Below, one piece after another: positions 1 through 10,578 of a stretch of 64,000 nt of DNA (positions within the stretch are counted from its first letter, which is position 1; the number at the start of each line of letters is the position of its first letter). The position numbers and the translations under genes are program-made. Source of the DNA: Flavobacteriaceae bacterium EG-1 (GTDB lineage: Bacteria; Bacteroidota; Bacteroidia; Flavobacteriales; Flavobacteriaceae). Location of the stretch: the NCBI RefSeq assembly GCF_009649685.1, contig NZ_WJPK01000004.1, positions 1-64,000 on the forward strand, in the 5' to 3' direction. Under the pieces are notes generated by a model, which saw only the letters and a list, made by a program, of their open reading frames with translations, made no database searches and was not told the DNA's origin.

Positions 1-1426
1 TGATGTTGAAGATATTAATGGTTTAACGGAAACGGCTACGGTAACTATTACGGTAAATCCTATTGCTGATGCTGTTGGTGATGCTTTTAGTGTGGATGAG
101 GATACCGTCTTAAATGAAGATGTGTCTACTAATGACACCCACACTACTGCTACAACTTATGCACTAAATACTGATGCTTCAAACGGAACTGTGGTCATGG
201 CTGGTGATGGTACTTTTTCATATACACCTGATGCGAATTTCACTGGAAGTGATTTCTTTTCTTATGATGTTACAGACACTAATGCAAGTTCTGAGACCGC
301 AACCGTCAACATTACGGTTATCCCCGTAAATAATGGTACACCACTCATACCAGTTCTGAACATTAATCTTATTACAGCTGATAACATTATAAACGAAGCT
401 GAAGCCACAGGCCCTATTTTGGTTAGCGGAATGGTGACTGGTGATTTTAGTGCTGGTGACATTGTAACCTTAACCGTAAATGAAATTCAGTATACGCAAA
501 GTGTTGCCGCTTCAGGCGCTTTCGAAATTACAATTGCAGGTAGCGAACTCGTTTTAGATAGCGATTCAATTATTGCTGGTATTCTTTCAACATCCGATAG
601 CTTTGGAAATACAGGTACCGCCACAACGCAACATCAATATAATGTTTTAGTTGAAGCCCCTGTAGTAAATAGTTTCACGACCCCCGACAGCGCTCCAGTT
701 TTAACTGGTTATGGAAGTCCTAATGAAACATTAACCATTCAAATTGATGTGAACCAAGACGCTATTTTTGATGTAACGTACAGCGTTACAACCGATTCCT
801 CTGGTAATTGGCAAGTTGACACTAGTGCAGCAATTCCCGATTCTGGCAACTATAGCGATATGCCTTCTGGTACAATGCTAGATATTACAGCAACGGACCA
901 AGCAGGCAATGAAGGTACTGGTAGAGTTAATATTGAATATGTGGTTGACCTCGATTCTGATAATGATGGATTACTTGATACAGAGGAAGAAATAATTGGA
1001 ACGGATCCTAACAATCCTGATACCGATGGAGACAGAATAAATGATGGACAAGAAGTTCTTGATGGCACAGACCCGTTAGACCCGTGCGATTCTTTTGGTG
1101 GCACACCTCCTCCAGGAGCACCATGCGATATTTATATTGAAAACGATATGGTTAACCCGAGTGATTTAATGAATGGTAAATTTCAAATAATCAATGTTCA
1201 TTTATTTCCTGAAAACTCAGTTGAAATTCATAATAGATGGGGACAACTCGTATGGCATACAGAAACCTATGACAATACAAACAATGCCTTTGATGGAATT
1301 TCTAAAGGACAAATTGCAATTCCTCAGAATAAAAAACTACCATCGGGAGTATACTTTTATCGTATTAATTATGTCTCAAATAATGAAGACAAAGTATTAA
1401 AAGGTTATTTATATATAAATAGATGA
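1..1426 (+). CDS. Large secreted surface protein with T9SS C-terminal signal (5' end outside window)
   Basis: The frame is open from base 2 with no start, so the gene begins left of the window. The visible 474 codons show tandem Ig/cadherin-like beta domains; one runs roughly through residues 20-105 and contains FSYTPDANFTGSDFFSYDV, a cadherin-like/Big_9 pattern. A further Ig-like part follows. A short thrombospondin type 3-like Ca-binding stretch (DSDNDGLLD, DTDGDRINDG) comes before a C-terminal domain with the core EIHNRWGQLVW and the end GYLYINR, which is the CHU_C/gliding-motility-associated T9SS signal class. The inference is a repeat-rich adhesin exported by T9SS to the cell surface. 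Its TGA stop overlaps the ATG of the PorP/SprF gene (ATGA at 1423-1426), so the two are translationally coupled. Total size and N-terminal function cannot be seen. Confidence 0.85.
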   Translation, partial: DVEDINGLTETATVTITVNPIADAVGDAFSVDEDTVLNEDVSTNDTHTTATTYALNTDASNGTVVMAGDGTFSYTPDANFTGSDFFSYDVTDTNASSETATVNITVIPVNNGTPLIPVLNINLITADNIINEAEATGPILVSGMVTGDFSAGDIVTLTVNEIQYTQSVAASGAFEITIAGSELVLDSDSIIAGILSTSDSFGNTGTATTQHQYNVLVEAPVVNSFTTPDSAPVLTGYGSPNETLTIQIDVNQDAIFDVTYSVTTDSSGNWQVDTSAAIPDSGNYSDMPSGTMLDITATDQAGNEGTGRVNIEYVVDLDSDNDGLLDTEEEIIGTDPNNPDTDGDRINDGQEVLDGTDPLDPCDSFGGTPPPGAPCDIYIENDMVNPSDLMNGKFQIINVHLFPENSVEIHNRWGQLVWHTETYDNTNNAFDGISKGQIAIPQNKKLPSGVYFYRINYVSNNEDKVLKGYLYINR

Positions 1427-2394
1427 TGAATTATCTGAAAACATATAACCTAAAAATAAACAGACTGGTCTTTTTGACAGTAGTTCTGTTCGGTGTATGC
1501 GTAAATCTTACGGCCCAACAAGATGCGCAATACACTCAATACATGTACAATACTATGGCGGTGAACCCAGCATACGCCGGTACTAGGGAAGCACTAGGCA
1601 TTTCACTTCTTCACCGATCTCAATGGATTGGAACTGATGGCGGACCAAACACACAAACGTTAAATATTAATGGTCCTGTTAACGATAAAGTGGGAATTGG
1701 ACTTTCAGTAGTTCATGACGAGATAGGAAATAATACGAATCAAAACACACAATTTGATGCTGTTTTTTCATACACAATTCCAATATCAGAAAGCAAAAAT
1801 ATTTCGTTTGGATTAAAGGCTGGCGGTCATTTTTTAAATATTGATTTCAACAAACTAAGAAATTACAATGCTAGCGCAACTCCAGTTACCAGTAGTTCTC
1901 TTTATAAAAAGTTTTCGCCCAACATTGGAGCAGGTATTTATTATCACACACCTAAATTTTATGCGGGATTATCAATACCTAACTTATTAGAAACAGAACA
2001 TTTTGATAATTCGAGCACGAGCAGAACCGCAATTGCACAACAAAAAATGAACTGGTATCTAATATCGGGTTATGTGTTTGATTTGAATATAAACCTAAAA
2101 TTTAAACCTGCAATCTTAGTAAAAGGAATTGATGGAGGCCTTTTTCAAACAGACCTTTCTGCCAATTTTTTAATCAATGATAAATTTACATTAGGCGCCG
2201 CATATAGACTAGATTCTGCGTTAAGTGCTCTTTTTGGTTTTCAAATGACCAAGCAATTTATGCTTGGTTTAGCCTATGATAGAGAGGTTTCACAATTAGG
2301 TGGAACTCGTTTTAATGATGGATCTTTCGAAATTTTCCTTAGATATGAATTCATCAAAAATGGTAAAATTGATTTAACCCCAAGATTTTTCTAA
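1423..2394 (+). CDS. PorP/SprF family T9SS outer-membrane protein
   Basis: A 323-residue protein with a signal peptide ending near VCVNLTAQ. The family hallmark follows at once: QQDAQYTQYMYNTMAVNPAYAG, then LHRSQWIG. The remainder alternates short beta strands and ends in an aromatic residue (RFF), as outer-membrane barrels do. PorP/SprF proteins are T9SS-associated; in Flavobacterium johnsoniae SprF is needed for secretion of the adhesin SprB. The start overlaps the stop of the upstream adhesin by 4 bp, and the OmpA-type gene follows after 6 bp, so all three are probably one operon. By position it is likely the dedicated export or anchoring partner of the upstream adhesin. It is a clear paralogue of the gene at 9637. 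Confidence 0.9.
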   Translation: MMNYLKTYNLKINRLVFLTVVLFGVCVNLTAQQDAQYTQYMYNTMAVNPAYAGTREALGISLLHRSQWIGTDGGPNTQTLNINGPVNDKVGIGLSVVHDEIGNNTNQNTQFDAVFSYTIPISESKNISFGLKAGGHFLNIDFNKLRNYNASATPVTSSSLYKKFSPNIGAGIYYHTPKFYAGLSIPNLLETEHFDNSSTSRTAIAQQKMNWYLISGYVFDLNINLKFKPAILVKGIDGGLFQTDLSANFLINDKFTLGAAYRLDSALSALFGFQMTKQFMLGLAYDREVSQLGGTRFNDGSFEIFLRYEFIKNGKIDLTPRFF

Positions 2395-2400
2395 AATACT

Positions 2401-4335
2401 ATGGAAATGAAATCAATACGAACATATCATATTTTATTCCTAATCTTTTTTATAAATGCATTGGGCTTTTCGCAATCAAAAAAGAAAAATGCAGCAAATG
2501 ATAATTTTGATGCATATGGGTATATGATGCCAATAGAATCTTATGAAAGTTTATTGAAAAAAAAATATGATGAACCAATCATTTATAAAAAACTAGGCAA
2601 CCAAAATTTTTTAAGTGCTAATTACGATGTTGCAACTTATTGGTATGAAAAACTAATAAACCTTAATGATATTGAAATAGAGCCTGATTACTTATATAGA
2701 TACGCATTATCTTTAAAATCCATAAAAAAGTATGAAGAAGCAAATTTATGGATGGAGAAATTTAGAAAAGCAAAAAACCAAGATATTCGGGCAAACTTAT
2801 ACGCAGAAAATACAGATTATTTAAAAGATATTACCATACCAACGGATCAATATACCATTGAAAATTTTGATGTAATTAATTCCGCTGAATCAGACTTCGC
2901 TCCTTCTTATCTGCAAGAAAAAATGGTATTTGCAACCACTAGAGATTTAGATTCTGAAGTTGACTATAACAACTTGGTGTATTCAAATTTATATACGGCA
3001 GAATTTAGTAAAAATAGTGAAACCGTTAGCTTAAAAAAGTTCTCAGCATATATTAATACAAAAGCAAATGAATCGTCTACTACATTTAGTAATGATGGAA
3101 AAACCGTTTATTTTACAAGAAATAATTTTGAGAAAAACAACTTAAAAAGAGATAAAAATGGAATTAGTCGATTAAAAATATACAGGGCCACTTTAGAAGG
3201 CGATTCTTGGGCCAACGAACTTGAATTACCTTTTAATAGTGACGAGTATTCCGTTGCTCACCCATCACTAAATAGCGCTGGAACCAAATTATATTTTGTT
3301 TCAGATATGCCCGGTGGCAAAGGGGCATCGGATATTTATGTGGTAGATGTACTAACAGATGGAAGTTATGGAATTCCTCAAAACCTTGGAGCACCAATTA
3401 ACACTGAAGGAAAAGAAACCTTCCCATTTATTTCCGAATCCGAAACGTTATATTATGCGTCCGATGGGCATCCTGGACTCGGAGGTCTTGATTTATTCAA
3501 AGTAAATTTAAAAGATAAAAAAAGCATACTTAATTTAGGAAGTCCTATCAATAGTTCTGAAGACGATTTTTCAATTGTTATGGATGTTAAAGAAGAAAAT
3601 GGTTTTTTCGCCTCTAATAGAAAAGGTGGCCAAGGAAGCGATGATATTTACAGTTTAACGCTTCGCAAAAATGAGTGTTTTACATTTATTAATGGGGTTG
3701 CATTAGATAAAGATTCGGATACACCGTTGGCGGAAACTATCATAACTGCGTTAAATAATGAGGGTGAAGAAATAGCTAAAAGTCAAACAACATCAGACGG
3801 TACTTATACTATTCGTATTCCGTGTCAAGAAAATCAATATCAATTAACCGGATCTAAGGATGGGTACGAAGATGGCAGCTTATTTATGCTAACATCGCCA
3901 GAAGAAAAACAAATTAATGCCACTCAGTTGAAACTTGAAGAATCGAGTAAAGTAGCTAACGTGGGATCAGATTTAGTGAAAATTCTAAAATTGACCCCAA
4001 TTTACTTCGATTTGAATAGTTCGTATATAAGAACAGATGCTTTTGCTGAACTAGACAAAGTAGTAGATTATATGTTAAGACGTCCGGAAATTCGAATCGA
4101 AGTTGGATCGCATACAGATAGTCGCGAACAAGACAATTACAATCTTTGGTTATCGGAAAGACGCGCAAATAGAACCGTAGCATACATACTTTCTAAAGGT
4201 ATTGATGCTTCAAGAATTTCAGGCAAAGGTTATGGCGAAACTCAATTAACTAATCATTGTAAAAATGGTATGCCATGTTCCGATAAAGATCATCAGCTAA
4301 ATAGAAGATCTGAGTTTATTGTAATTGAAAAATAA
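2401..4335 (+). CDS. OmpA family protein with TPR-like, PD40 propeller and CarboxypepD_reg-like domains
   Basis: A 644-residue exported protein with a signal peptide ending near INALGFSQ. Domains in order: a TPR-like helical region (about 45-140); WD40-like PD40 beta-propeller strands (about 160-430; motifs FAPSYLQEKMVFATTRD, TVYFTRNN, KLYFVSDMPGG, DDIYSL); a carboxypeptidase-regulatory-like Ig fold (about 440-515); and an OmpA/MotB peptidoglycan-binding domain (about 530-644; IYFDLNSSYIR, VGSHTDSR, NRRSEFIV). OmpA domains bind peptidoglycan, so the protein probably ties the outer-membrane PorP/SprF and adhesin complex to the cell wall. It is the last gene of the first triad and a full-length paralogue of 10579. 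The role in adhesin display is inferred from context. Confidence 0.9.
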   Translation: MEMKSIRTYHILFLIFFINALGFSQSKKKNAANDNFDAYGYMMPIESYESLLKKKYDEPIIYKKLGNQNFLSANYDVATYWYEKLINLNDIEIEPDYLYRYALSLKSIKKYEEANLWMEKFRKAKNQDIRANLYAENTDYLKDITIPTDQYTIENFDVINSAESDFAPSYLQEKMVFATTRDLDSEVDYNNLVYSNLYTAEFSKNSETVSLKKFSAYINTKANESSTTFSNDGKTVYFTRNNFEKNNLKRDKNGISRLKIYRATLEGDSWANELELPFNSDEYSVAHPSLNSAGTKLYFVSDMPGGKGASDIYVVDVLTDGSYGIPQNLGAPINTEGKETFPFISESETLYYASDGHPGLGGLDLFKVNLKDKKSILNLGSPINSSEDDFSIVMDVKEENGFFASNRKGGQGSDDIYSLTLRKNECFTFINGVALDKDSDTPLAETIITALNNEGEEIAKSQTTSDGTYTIRIPCQENQYQLTGSKDGYEDGSLFMLTSPEEKQINATQLKLEESSKVANVGSDLVKILKLTPIYFDLNSSYIRTDAFAELDKVVDYMLRRPEIRIEVGSHTDSREQDNYNLWLSERRANRTVAYILSKGIDASRISGKGYGETQLTNHCKNGMPCSDKDHQLNRRSEFIVIEK

Positions 4336-4558
4336 AACAATGAATTTATTATATTCCGCTTTTAAATAAAGCCCTTTTTCTTGTTTTGTATTTCTTTTTA
4401 AAAACCTTGCATAACGATCACCACTTCTATTTAAGGTCTTAATCCAATTAATTTTAAGTTATAAGGCTTTTCTTACAATATGCATTTCGTCGATAAGCCC
4501 CCGTATCCAATAGCCTCATCGTAAACCACATTTTTCTGGCTTTTCACCACAAAATAAA

Positions 4559-4600
4559 TAGGGAGCGCCAACAAAAATAAATTTGTTGGTTAATTCCCTA
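4559..4600. repeat. Imperfect inverted repeat overlapping the -33 element of the second triad promoter
   Basis: The core arms are CCAACAAA (4568-4575) and TTTGTTGG (4582-4589) with a 6-nt loop. They are flanked by outer arms TAGGGAG (4559-4565) and TTCCCTA (4594-4600), which pair with one G-U. The right core arm contains the TTTG taken as the -33 promoter element. It has no U-tract, so an operator fits better than an intrinsic terminator. Confidence 0.5.
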
Positions 4601-4610
4601 GCTATATTTG
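4582..4610 (+). promoter_or_regulatory. Flavobacterial promoter upstream of the second adhesin triad
   Basis: TTTG at 4582-4585, a 17-nt spacer, then TATATTTG at 4603-4610, an exact TAnnTTTG -7 element. This matches the Bacteroidota housekeeping promoter (TTG, 17-23 nt, TAnnTTTG). Transcription would start near 4614-4617 and leave a leader of about 127 nt before the ATG at 4744. Confidence 0.6.
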
Positions 4611-4743
4611 TTAAAAACCATTAACACATTAAGTTAGGCTTAATGACAAAAGCGTAAATGAATTTTCTAAATCAATTCATTTGCTAAACAAAAAAAAACC
4701 CCGTATTGAATTCTAATTTCAATATTAATTTCACATTTAAAAT

Positions 4744-7700
4744 ATGAAAATTTCTAATCTATTTTTGTTAAGAAAAAACTCATTTTTTATCATCATCATA
4801 GGTGCATTTCTACTCTCTCAACATACCTCTGCGCAATGCAACGGTCCTGCGAATGATTGCGATAATGATGGAGTCATAAACTCAAATGACCAAGATGATG
4901 ACAACGATGGGATACTAGATACTGTAGAGGCCATTGGAAATGACCTTAACGGCGATGAGGATGGAGATGGTATACTTAATTGGATGGATAATTCAGATAA
5001 TGGTAATGCTGGTGATAGTTCTACAACTGATTATACAGACTCTAATAGTGACGGAATTCCTGATATATACGACTTTGACAGTGACGGAATTGCAAATCAC
5101 TTGGACTTAGATAGTGATAACGATGGTATTCCAGATACAATAGAAGCACAACCTTCTAATAGCTACGTAACTCCGGGAGCTGTAGACCCCATAACAGGTA
5201 TACCAGCAATAGGATCCGATACTGATGGAATAGACCCAATTAATAGCGATTTCGATACAAGGCCAAATTATTTAGATATTGATAGCGATGATGATGGTAT
5301 TTCAGACACCACTGAAAATGGTGTAGATATTAGTGCAGTTGATTTTACAGTAGATTCTGATTCTGATAGTGTTCCTGATGATATGGATGCTTCTTTTGGT
5401 GGTACCGATGCGAATAATAATGGTACTATTGATAGTTTTGAACCTATAGATACTGATGGTGATTTAGTTGTTGATTACTTAGACATTGATAGTGACAACG
5501 ATGGTATTTATGATACTGTAGAAGCTGGCTTGGGTGCTTTTGATGGTAATAGAAATGGTAGATTTTCTTCAAATGCTACTACTGATACAGACGACAATGG
5601 AATGGCAGATGCAACAGAAAGTAATGTACCCACAAGTACGGATAGTGATGGTATCCCTAACTATCTAGATTTAGATAGTGATAACGATGGTATTCCAGAT
5701 AATATTGAAGGCCAAACTACATTGGGTTATATTCCTCCAAATAATGATGCTAGTACTGCAAATGCAGGGCTAGATTCAGCTTATCCTTTGGGAATTTTAC
5801 CAATTAATACAGATGAATTAGATATCCCTGATTATTTAGACTTAGACTCTGATAATGAAGGAAATGATGACACTTCTGAAGCCGGACTTACCTTAAGTGG
5901 TTCTTTTGGAGCCAATGGTTTAGATAGCAATAGTGAAAATTTAGATGATTATTCAGATGTAAATGGTTCTTTCGATAATACGCAATCTGATAATTTTCCT
6001 GATTCAGATTTCGATATTCAGAATACAGGGGATGTTGATTTCCGCGATGCTATCGATGATGATTTAGATAATGATGGCATTCCTAATTATGTTGATTTAG
6101 ATGATGATAATGATGGTATTCCAGATGCAGATGAATGTGGCCCGGGAGCTCCTTTGTCACTACTCCCAAATGGAGACTTTGGTGTCGCGAATATTGGAAC
6201 GGATACTTTTTTCAACGGAACCGGCAATGGTTCTGGCAACCCCGATAATTATAACACCTATACAAAACCTATGCCCGCTGGTATCACAACAACCTATGGG
6301 TATGAGGCTCCAAGGCCATCTGATGGTAATTATGCAATTGTGACAAACTCTGTCGGATTCTCCTATGTCAGTTCAGAACCAATTCCTAACTTTTGGATAG
6401 ACATTCAAGATTTTACATCTGACGCGTCAGGAGATTTGGGTTACTTTGCCTTATTTAATGCCGATGGAAACCCAGGTAGATTCTACGAACAAAATGTAGG
6501 AAGTCTAATAATTGGAGAACAATATGAGTTTAAAACAGCAATTATAAACTTATTTAATCCAGGATATTTAAATAATGGTATAAACCAATATCAAAATAAC
6601 ACCCCAATTCCCCCCAATATATCTATGCTAATTTTGGATAGTAGTGGTAGCACAATCGCACAATACGATTCTGGCGATATTGCAAATGATGGAACATGGA
6701 AACATATTACATTAGCTTTTACTGCTACTGACACAGATATAACCGTAGTAATTGAAAATAATTCTGCTGGAGGTATTGGAAATGATTTCGGAATTGATGG
6801 AATTTCACTTCAATTATTGTGCGATTTTGATGGGGATGGTATTCCTAACCACCAAGATTTAGATAGCGACAACGACGGAATTTTAGATATTTATGAAGCT
6901 GGAGGTACAGATGCTGACGGAAACGGTATTGTAGACAGCTTCGTTGATAGCGACAACGATGGTTTAAACGATGCTCAAGATAATATTAATAATGGGGCAG
7001 TTTCAGGAGAAATAAGTAATGGAACTCCTTATTTATATCCTAATACTGATAATAATGGCGGTGTAGACTTTTTAGATATTGATGCTGATGACGATGGAAT
7101 TGTTGACAATATTGAAGGACAATCAACCAATGGTTATAATCCGCCATTAAATGCGGATGATGACATGGATGGAATTGATAATCAATACGATATCGATTTT
7201 GTTAGCCACAATGCTTTTACTCCAGTTAATACCGACAATGACACATTTGAAGACTTTAGAGATTTAGATTCCGATGATGACACAATTGACGATATTATTG
7301 AAGGTTGGGACATTGACGCTAATGGAACGGCAGAAGTGGTTCCAACTTCTATAGATGTAGACAATGATGGTTTAGACGATGGTTTCGATAATGATATTGC
7401 CAATGTAAACCCAACGAACGGTCAAATACCAACAGATTTTCCTGATGCCCAACAACCTGGTGGTGATAGAGATTGGAGACAAGGACTCGATAATGATAAT
7501 GATGGAATTCTTGATACAATTGACTTAGATGATGATAATGACGGAATTCCAGATATTGTTGAAGGAGATTTAGATTCTGATGGTGACGGAATTAAAGATA
7601 GTTTTGATTTAGACTCGGACAATGATGGAATTCCAGATATTAAAGAAGCTGGAGGTACCGATGATAATGGTGATGGTGAAGTAGATAATTTAACTGATAC

Positions 7701-9603
7701 TGACAATGATGGTCTTAACGATGAACAAGATATTATTAATGGAGGTCAATCTGGTTCCGAGATAACTACTGGCACTCCTTTACCAAATCCTGATTCTGAC
7801 AATGATGGCGTTGATGATTATTTAGATTTAGATTCTGACAATGACGGTCTACCTGATGTTTTAGAAGCTGGTGGTATTGATGCCGATGGTGATGGAATAA
7901 TTGATGGATTTGTTGATAATGACAATGATGGATTTTCAGATAATGTTGATACCGATGATAATAACCTACCTGGTGAACTTGACGGTGGACAATCATTACC
8001 TTATCCTGACTCTGATGATGATGGTGTTGATGATTATTTAGATTTAGATTCGGATAACGATGGAGTAACTGATGTTACTGAAGCCGGTGGTATAGATACT
8101 GATGGTAATGGTAGAATCGACAATTTTATTGATGCCGACAATGATGGTTTTGCTGATAGTGTAGATACTGATGATAGTACAACTCCAGCAATACTTGATG
8201 GAACCGGAATTCCATTAGCGAAAAATGATTTTGACAATGATGGAACACCGAATTATTTAGATATTGATTCTGATAACGATGGTATTACTGATGCCACTGA
8301 AAATAGTGGTGGTGACGATAATGCTGATGGTGAAATCAATGGTTTTACAGATTCTAATGGTGATGGACTTGATGATGCAACGGCTGCTTCACCACTAACA
8401 CCTCCAAATACTGATGGTAATACGAATGATGATGTTGATTATTTGGATATTGATGCAGACGATGATGGCTTACCTGATAATATTGAAGCTCAACCAACTC
8501 TAGGATACGTAGCTCCAAACGGTACTTCGTTCACAAATGGTTTAGACACAGCATACACGACAGGTTTTATTCCAGAAGATACTGATGGAGATTTAATACC
8601 TGATTATATCGACTTAGACTCTGATAATGATGAAATTGACGACCTTACCGAAGGTGATAGAGGAACTTTTGCAAATATTGATACTGATGCAGATGGATTA
8701 GATGATGGTTTTGAAGGAGCCAGTGTAAACGATCCTTATGATACTAATGATGAAATTGAAGATCCCACAACTTTACCAGACAATCAACTACCTGGTGACG
8801 ATGTAGATTACCGTCAAGGATTAGATTCTGATGGTGATGGTGTACTTGACGCCCAAGAGTTAATCGATGGTACAAATCCGAATGACCCATGCGATTACCA
8901 ATTAGCAAGTATTACGGAAATACAAAGTGGAGATTGGTTATTAGCCGATTGTGACGGAGATGGTGTTACCAATGAACAAGAAGAAATAGATGGTACCAAT
9001 CCCGAAGATTCGTGCGATTATAACTCCTCAAATATCACTTTAACTCAATCAGAGGATTATTTAATAGGTGATTGTGATGGTGATGGAATCATTAATAGAG
9101 ATGAAATTACCAATGGTACAGATCCTTTAAATCCATGTGATCCTGTTCAAACAGCAAATTATAATGGTTATGATGCTTCGAACCCTATTTGGAGTGCTTC
9201 CGATTGTGATGGTGATTTAATATCAAACGGTCAAGAAATTATTGATCAAACTGATCCATATAATCCATGTAGTTCTATTGGTGGAACACCTCCTTCAGGT
9301 CAAAATTGCGATATAGAAATTGAAAGCGACTTAGTGCAACCAAATCTTAATAATGGTATTTTCCAAATCAATAATATAGAATCTTTCCCAAACAATACGG
9401 TGAGAATATATAACCGTTGGGGCATTCTAGTTTTCGAGACAACGGGGTATAGCAGAACTAATGCTTTCAGGGGAATATCTAATGGAAGGGCTACTGTTAA
9501 AAAGGATAAAGAATTACCAGTTGGTGTGTACTACTACCTAATAGATTATGAAATAGAAGGTTCTATAAAGACCACATCAGGTTACTTATATGTTAACCGC
9601 TAA
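4744..9603 (+). CDS. Giant secreted protein of Asp-rich thrombospondin type 3-like repeats with T9SS C-terminal signal
   Basis: A 1619-residue protein with a signal peptide ending near LLSQHTSAQ. Residues about 40-460 and 696-1500 are dozens of Asp-rich calcium-binding repeats ([17 protein letters not shown]), like thrombospondin type 3 repeats. They are interrupted at about 470-695 by a non-repetitive beta domain (starting LLPNGDFG, with WIDIQDF and [11 protein letters not shown]) that resembles a galactose-binding/CBM-type jelly roll. The last 85 residues ([13 protein letters not shown] to GYLYVNR) are a T9SS C-terminal signal of the same class as the protein at the left edge. Both share a Cys-flanked linker just before it ([10 protein letters not shown] here, GGTPPPGAPC there). 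Probably a long Ca2+-rigidified surface filament or adhesin. First gene of triad two, followed by PorP/SprF and OmpA partners. Ligand unknown. Confidence 0.88.
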   Translation: MKISNLFLLRKNSFFIIIIGAFLLSQHTSAQCNGPANDCDNDGVINSNDQDDDNDGILDTVEAIGNDLNGDEDGDGILNWMDNSDNGNAGDSSTTDYTDSNSDGIPDIYDFDSDGIANHLDLDSDNDGIPDTIEAQPSNSYVTPGAVDPITGIPAIGSDTDGIDPINSDFDTRPNYLDIDSDDDGISDTTENGVDISAVDFTVDSDSDSVPDDMDASFGGTDANNNGTIDSFEPIDTDGDLVVDYLDIDSDNDGIYDTVEAGLGAFDGNRNGRFSSNATTDTDDNGMADATESNVPTSTDSDGIPNYLDLDSDNDGIPDNIEGQTTLGYIPPNNDASTANAGLDSAYPLGILPINTDELDIPDYLDLDSDNEGNDDTSEAGLTLSGSFGANGLDSNSENLDDYSDVNGSFDNTQSDNFPDSDFDIQNTGDVDFRDAIDDDLDNDGIPNYVDLDDDNDGIPDADECGPGAPLSLLPNGDFGVANIGTDTFFNGTGNGSGNPDNYNTYTKPMPAGITTTYGYEAPRPSDGNYAIVTNSVGFSYVSSEPIPNFWIDIQDFTSDASGDLGYFALFNADGNPGRFYEQNVGSLIIGEQYEFKTAIINLFNPGYLNNGINQYQNNTPIPPNISMLILDSSGSTIAQYDSGDIANDGTWKHITLAFTATDTDITVVIENNSAGGIGNDFGIDGISLQLLCDFDGDGIPNHQDLDSDNDGILDIYEAGGTDADGNGIVDSFVDSDNDGLNDAQDNINNGAVSGEISNGTPYLYPNTDNNGGVDFLDIDADDDGIVDNIEGQSTNGYNPPLNADDDMDGIDNQYDIDFVSHNAFTPVNTDNDTFEDFRDLDSDDDTIDDIIEGWDIDANGTAEVVPTSIDVDNDGLDDGFDNDIANVNPTNGQIPTDFPDAQQPGGDRDWRQGLDNDNDGILDTIDLDDDNDGIPDIVEGDLDSDGDGIKDSFDLDSDNDGIPDIKEAGGTDDNGDGEVDNLTDTDNDGLNDEQDIINGGQSGSEITTGTPLPNPDSDNDGVDDYLDLDSDNDGLPDVLEAGGIDADGDGIIDGFVDNDNDGFSDNVDTDDNNLPGELDGGQSLPYPDSDDDGVDDYLDLDSDNDGVTDVTEAGGIDTDGNGRIDNFIDADNDGFADSVDTDDSTTPAILDGTGIPLAKNDFDNDGTPNYLDIDSDNDGITDATENSGGDDNADGEINGFTDSNGDGLDDATAASPLTPPNTDGNTNDDVDYLDIDADDDGLPDNIEAQPTLGYVAPNGTSFTNGLDTAYTTGFIPEDTDGDLIPDYIDLDSDNDEIDDLTEGDRGTFANIDTDADGLDDGFEGASVNDPYDTNDEIEDPTTLPDNQLPGDDVDYRQGLDSDGDGVLDAQELIDGTNPNDPCDYQLASITEIQSGDWLLADCDGDGVTNEQEEIDGTNPEDSCDYNSSNITLTQSEDYLIGDCDGDGIINRDEITNGTDPLNPCDPVQTANYNGYDASNPIWSASDCDGDLISNGQEIIDQTDPYNPCSSIGGTPPSGQNCDIEIESDLVQPNLNNGIFQINNIESFPNNTVRIYNRWGILVFETTGYSRTNAFRGISNGRATVKKDKELPVGVYYYLIDYEIEGSIKTTSGYLYVNR
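4855..9270 (+). repeat. Coding repeat array for DxDxDG calcium-binding units
   Basis: Within the giant gene, words such as gatagtgataacgatggtat and close variants recur irregularly across 4855-6130 and 6825-9270, encoding D-x-D-x-D-G loops. Synonymous codons vary between copies (GAT/GAC, GGT/GGA), so the DNA repeats are imperfect. The array is interrupted by the unique segment at about 6150-6825. Confidence 0.8.
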
Positions 9604-9636
9604 AATCCCCTAACAGTTTAAAAGTCAAAAAGAATC

Positions 9637-10566
9637 ATGAAAAAAATCATAATAATAACAGTAGTATTAATTACATCGGTTTGGGGCATTCATGCACAAC
9701 AAGATGCACAGTATACACAATACATGTACAACACAGTTGCTGTTAATCCTGCTTATGCAGGATCTAGAGGAGTTCTAAGCATCAATGCATTACACAGATC
9801 ACAATGGGTTGGTTTAGATGGTGCTCCTACAACGCAAACACTTAATGTAAATACACCAATTGGACGAAGAGTTGGAGTTGGATTATCAATCGTTAATGAC
9901 AGAATTGGTAATGGAACAAATCAAGATACTTATTTTGATGCCGTCTTTTCTTATACCATTCCTACATCAGAAACGGGTAAACTCTCTTTTGGTTTAAAGG
10001 CTGGTGGTCATTCTTTAAATTTAGACTTTAATCAGCTAAAAAATTATAATAACGAAGCATCATCTTTAGGGATAAGTGACATCGATAAAAAATTCTCACC
10101 AAATTTTGGAGCAGGTATTTATTACCATACAGATCGTTTTTACGCCGGTCTTTCTGTTCCCAATTTCTTAAAAACAGAGCATTTTGATACCTCGAGTACT
10201 TCGATTGCTCAAGAACGAATGAACCTTTATTTAATAACTGGATATGTTTTTGATCTTAATCAAAACTTAAAATTTAAACCTGCAGCTTTATTAAAAGCCG
10301 TAAATGGCGCACCATTACAAATAGATTTGTCCGCTAATTTTATGTTTAATGAAAAATTTATTCTCGGTGCTGCCTATAGATGGGATGCCGCTTTAAGTGG
10401 ATTATTCGGATTTCAAATTACCGATCAGTTCATGTTAGGTTTAGCGTATGACAAAGAAACAACTGAATTAGGAAATACTGCTTTTAACGATGGTTCTTTT
10501 GAAGTGCTATTGAGATATGAATTGTTTACAAGATATAAAAGGGTAATCGCTCCTAGATTCTTCTAA
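9637..10566 (+). CDS. PorP/SprF family T9SS outer-membrane protein (second copy)
   Basis: A 309-residue exported protein. The signal peptide ends at SVWGIHAQ and is followed by QQDAQYTQYMYNTVAVNPAYAG and the LHRSQWVG motif, both diagnostic of PorP/SprF. Near-collinear identity with the copy at 1423 runs along the whole length (KFSPNFGAGIYYHTDRFYAGLSVPN; ends APRFF), so the two arose by duplication. It follows the giant Asp-rich protein by 33 bp and precedes the OmpA gene by 12 bp. By analogy with SprF and SprB it is expected to be needed for secretion or surface attachment of the protein at 4744. The specificity of each pair is inferred. Confidence 0.9.
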   Translation: MKKIIIITVVLITSVWGIHAQQDAQYTQYMYNTVAVNPAYAGSRGVLSINALHRSQWVGLDGAPTTQTLNVNTPIGRRVGVGLSIVNDRIGNGTNQDTYFDAVFSYTIPTSETGKLSFGLKAGGHSLNLDFNQLKNYNNEASSLGISDIDKKFSPNFGAGIYYHTDRFYAGLSVPNFLKTEHFDTSSTSIAQERMNLYLITGYVFDLNQNLKFKPAALLKAVNGAPLQIDLSANFMFNEKFILGAAYRWDAALSGLFGFQITDQFMLGLAYDKETTELGNTAFNDGSFEVLLRYELFTRYKRVIAPRFF

Positions 10567-10578
10567 AAACTTCTTAAA

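Larger units (their letters stand above)
4336..4743. other. 408-bp spacer between the two adhesin triads; possible decayed minus-strand coding remnant
   Basis: No intact gene. The right half (4559-4610) holds an inverted repeat and a good promoter for the next operon. On the minus strand around 4340-4550 a protein-like reading can be followed in pieces: VVYDEAIGYGGL, a frame change near 4500, IDEMHIVRKAL, a TAA, then LKINWIKTLNRSGDRYARF. This looks more like degraded coding sequence than random AT-rich spacer, but I recognise no family. Confidence 0.3.

Noticed and set aside
7182-8237. Long minus-strand frames inside the giant Asp-rich gene (Ser-rich and His-rich products)
   Set aside because: They are reverse-complement shadows of the Asp-codon repeats (GAT/GAC), with no starts or signals of their own.
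4855-9270. Repeat array considered as RTX toxin repeats or a CRISPR-like array
   Set aside because: The unit is DxDxDG as in thrombospondin type 3 repeats, not GGxGxDxUx. The DNA repeats are coding, irregular and without unique spacers.
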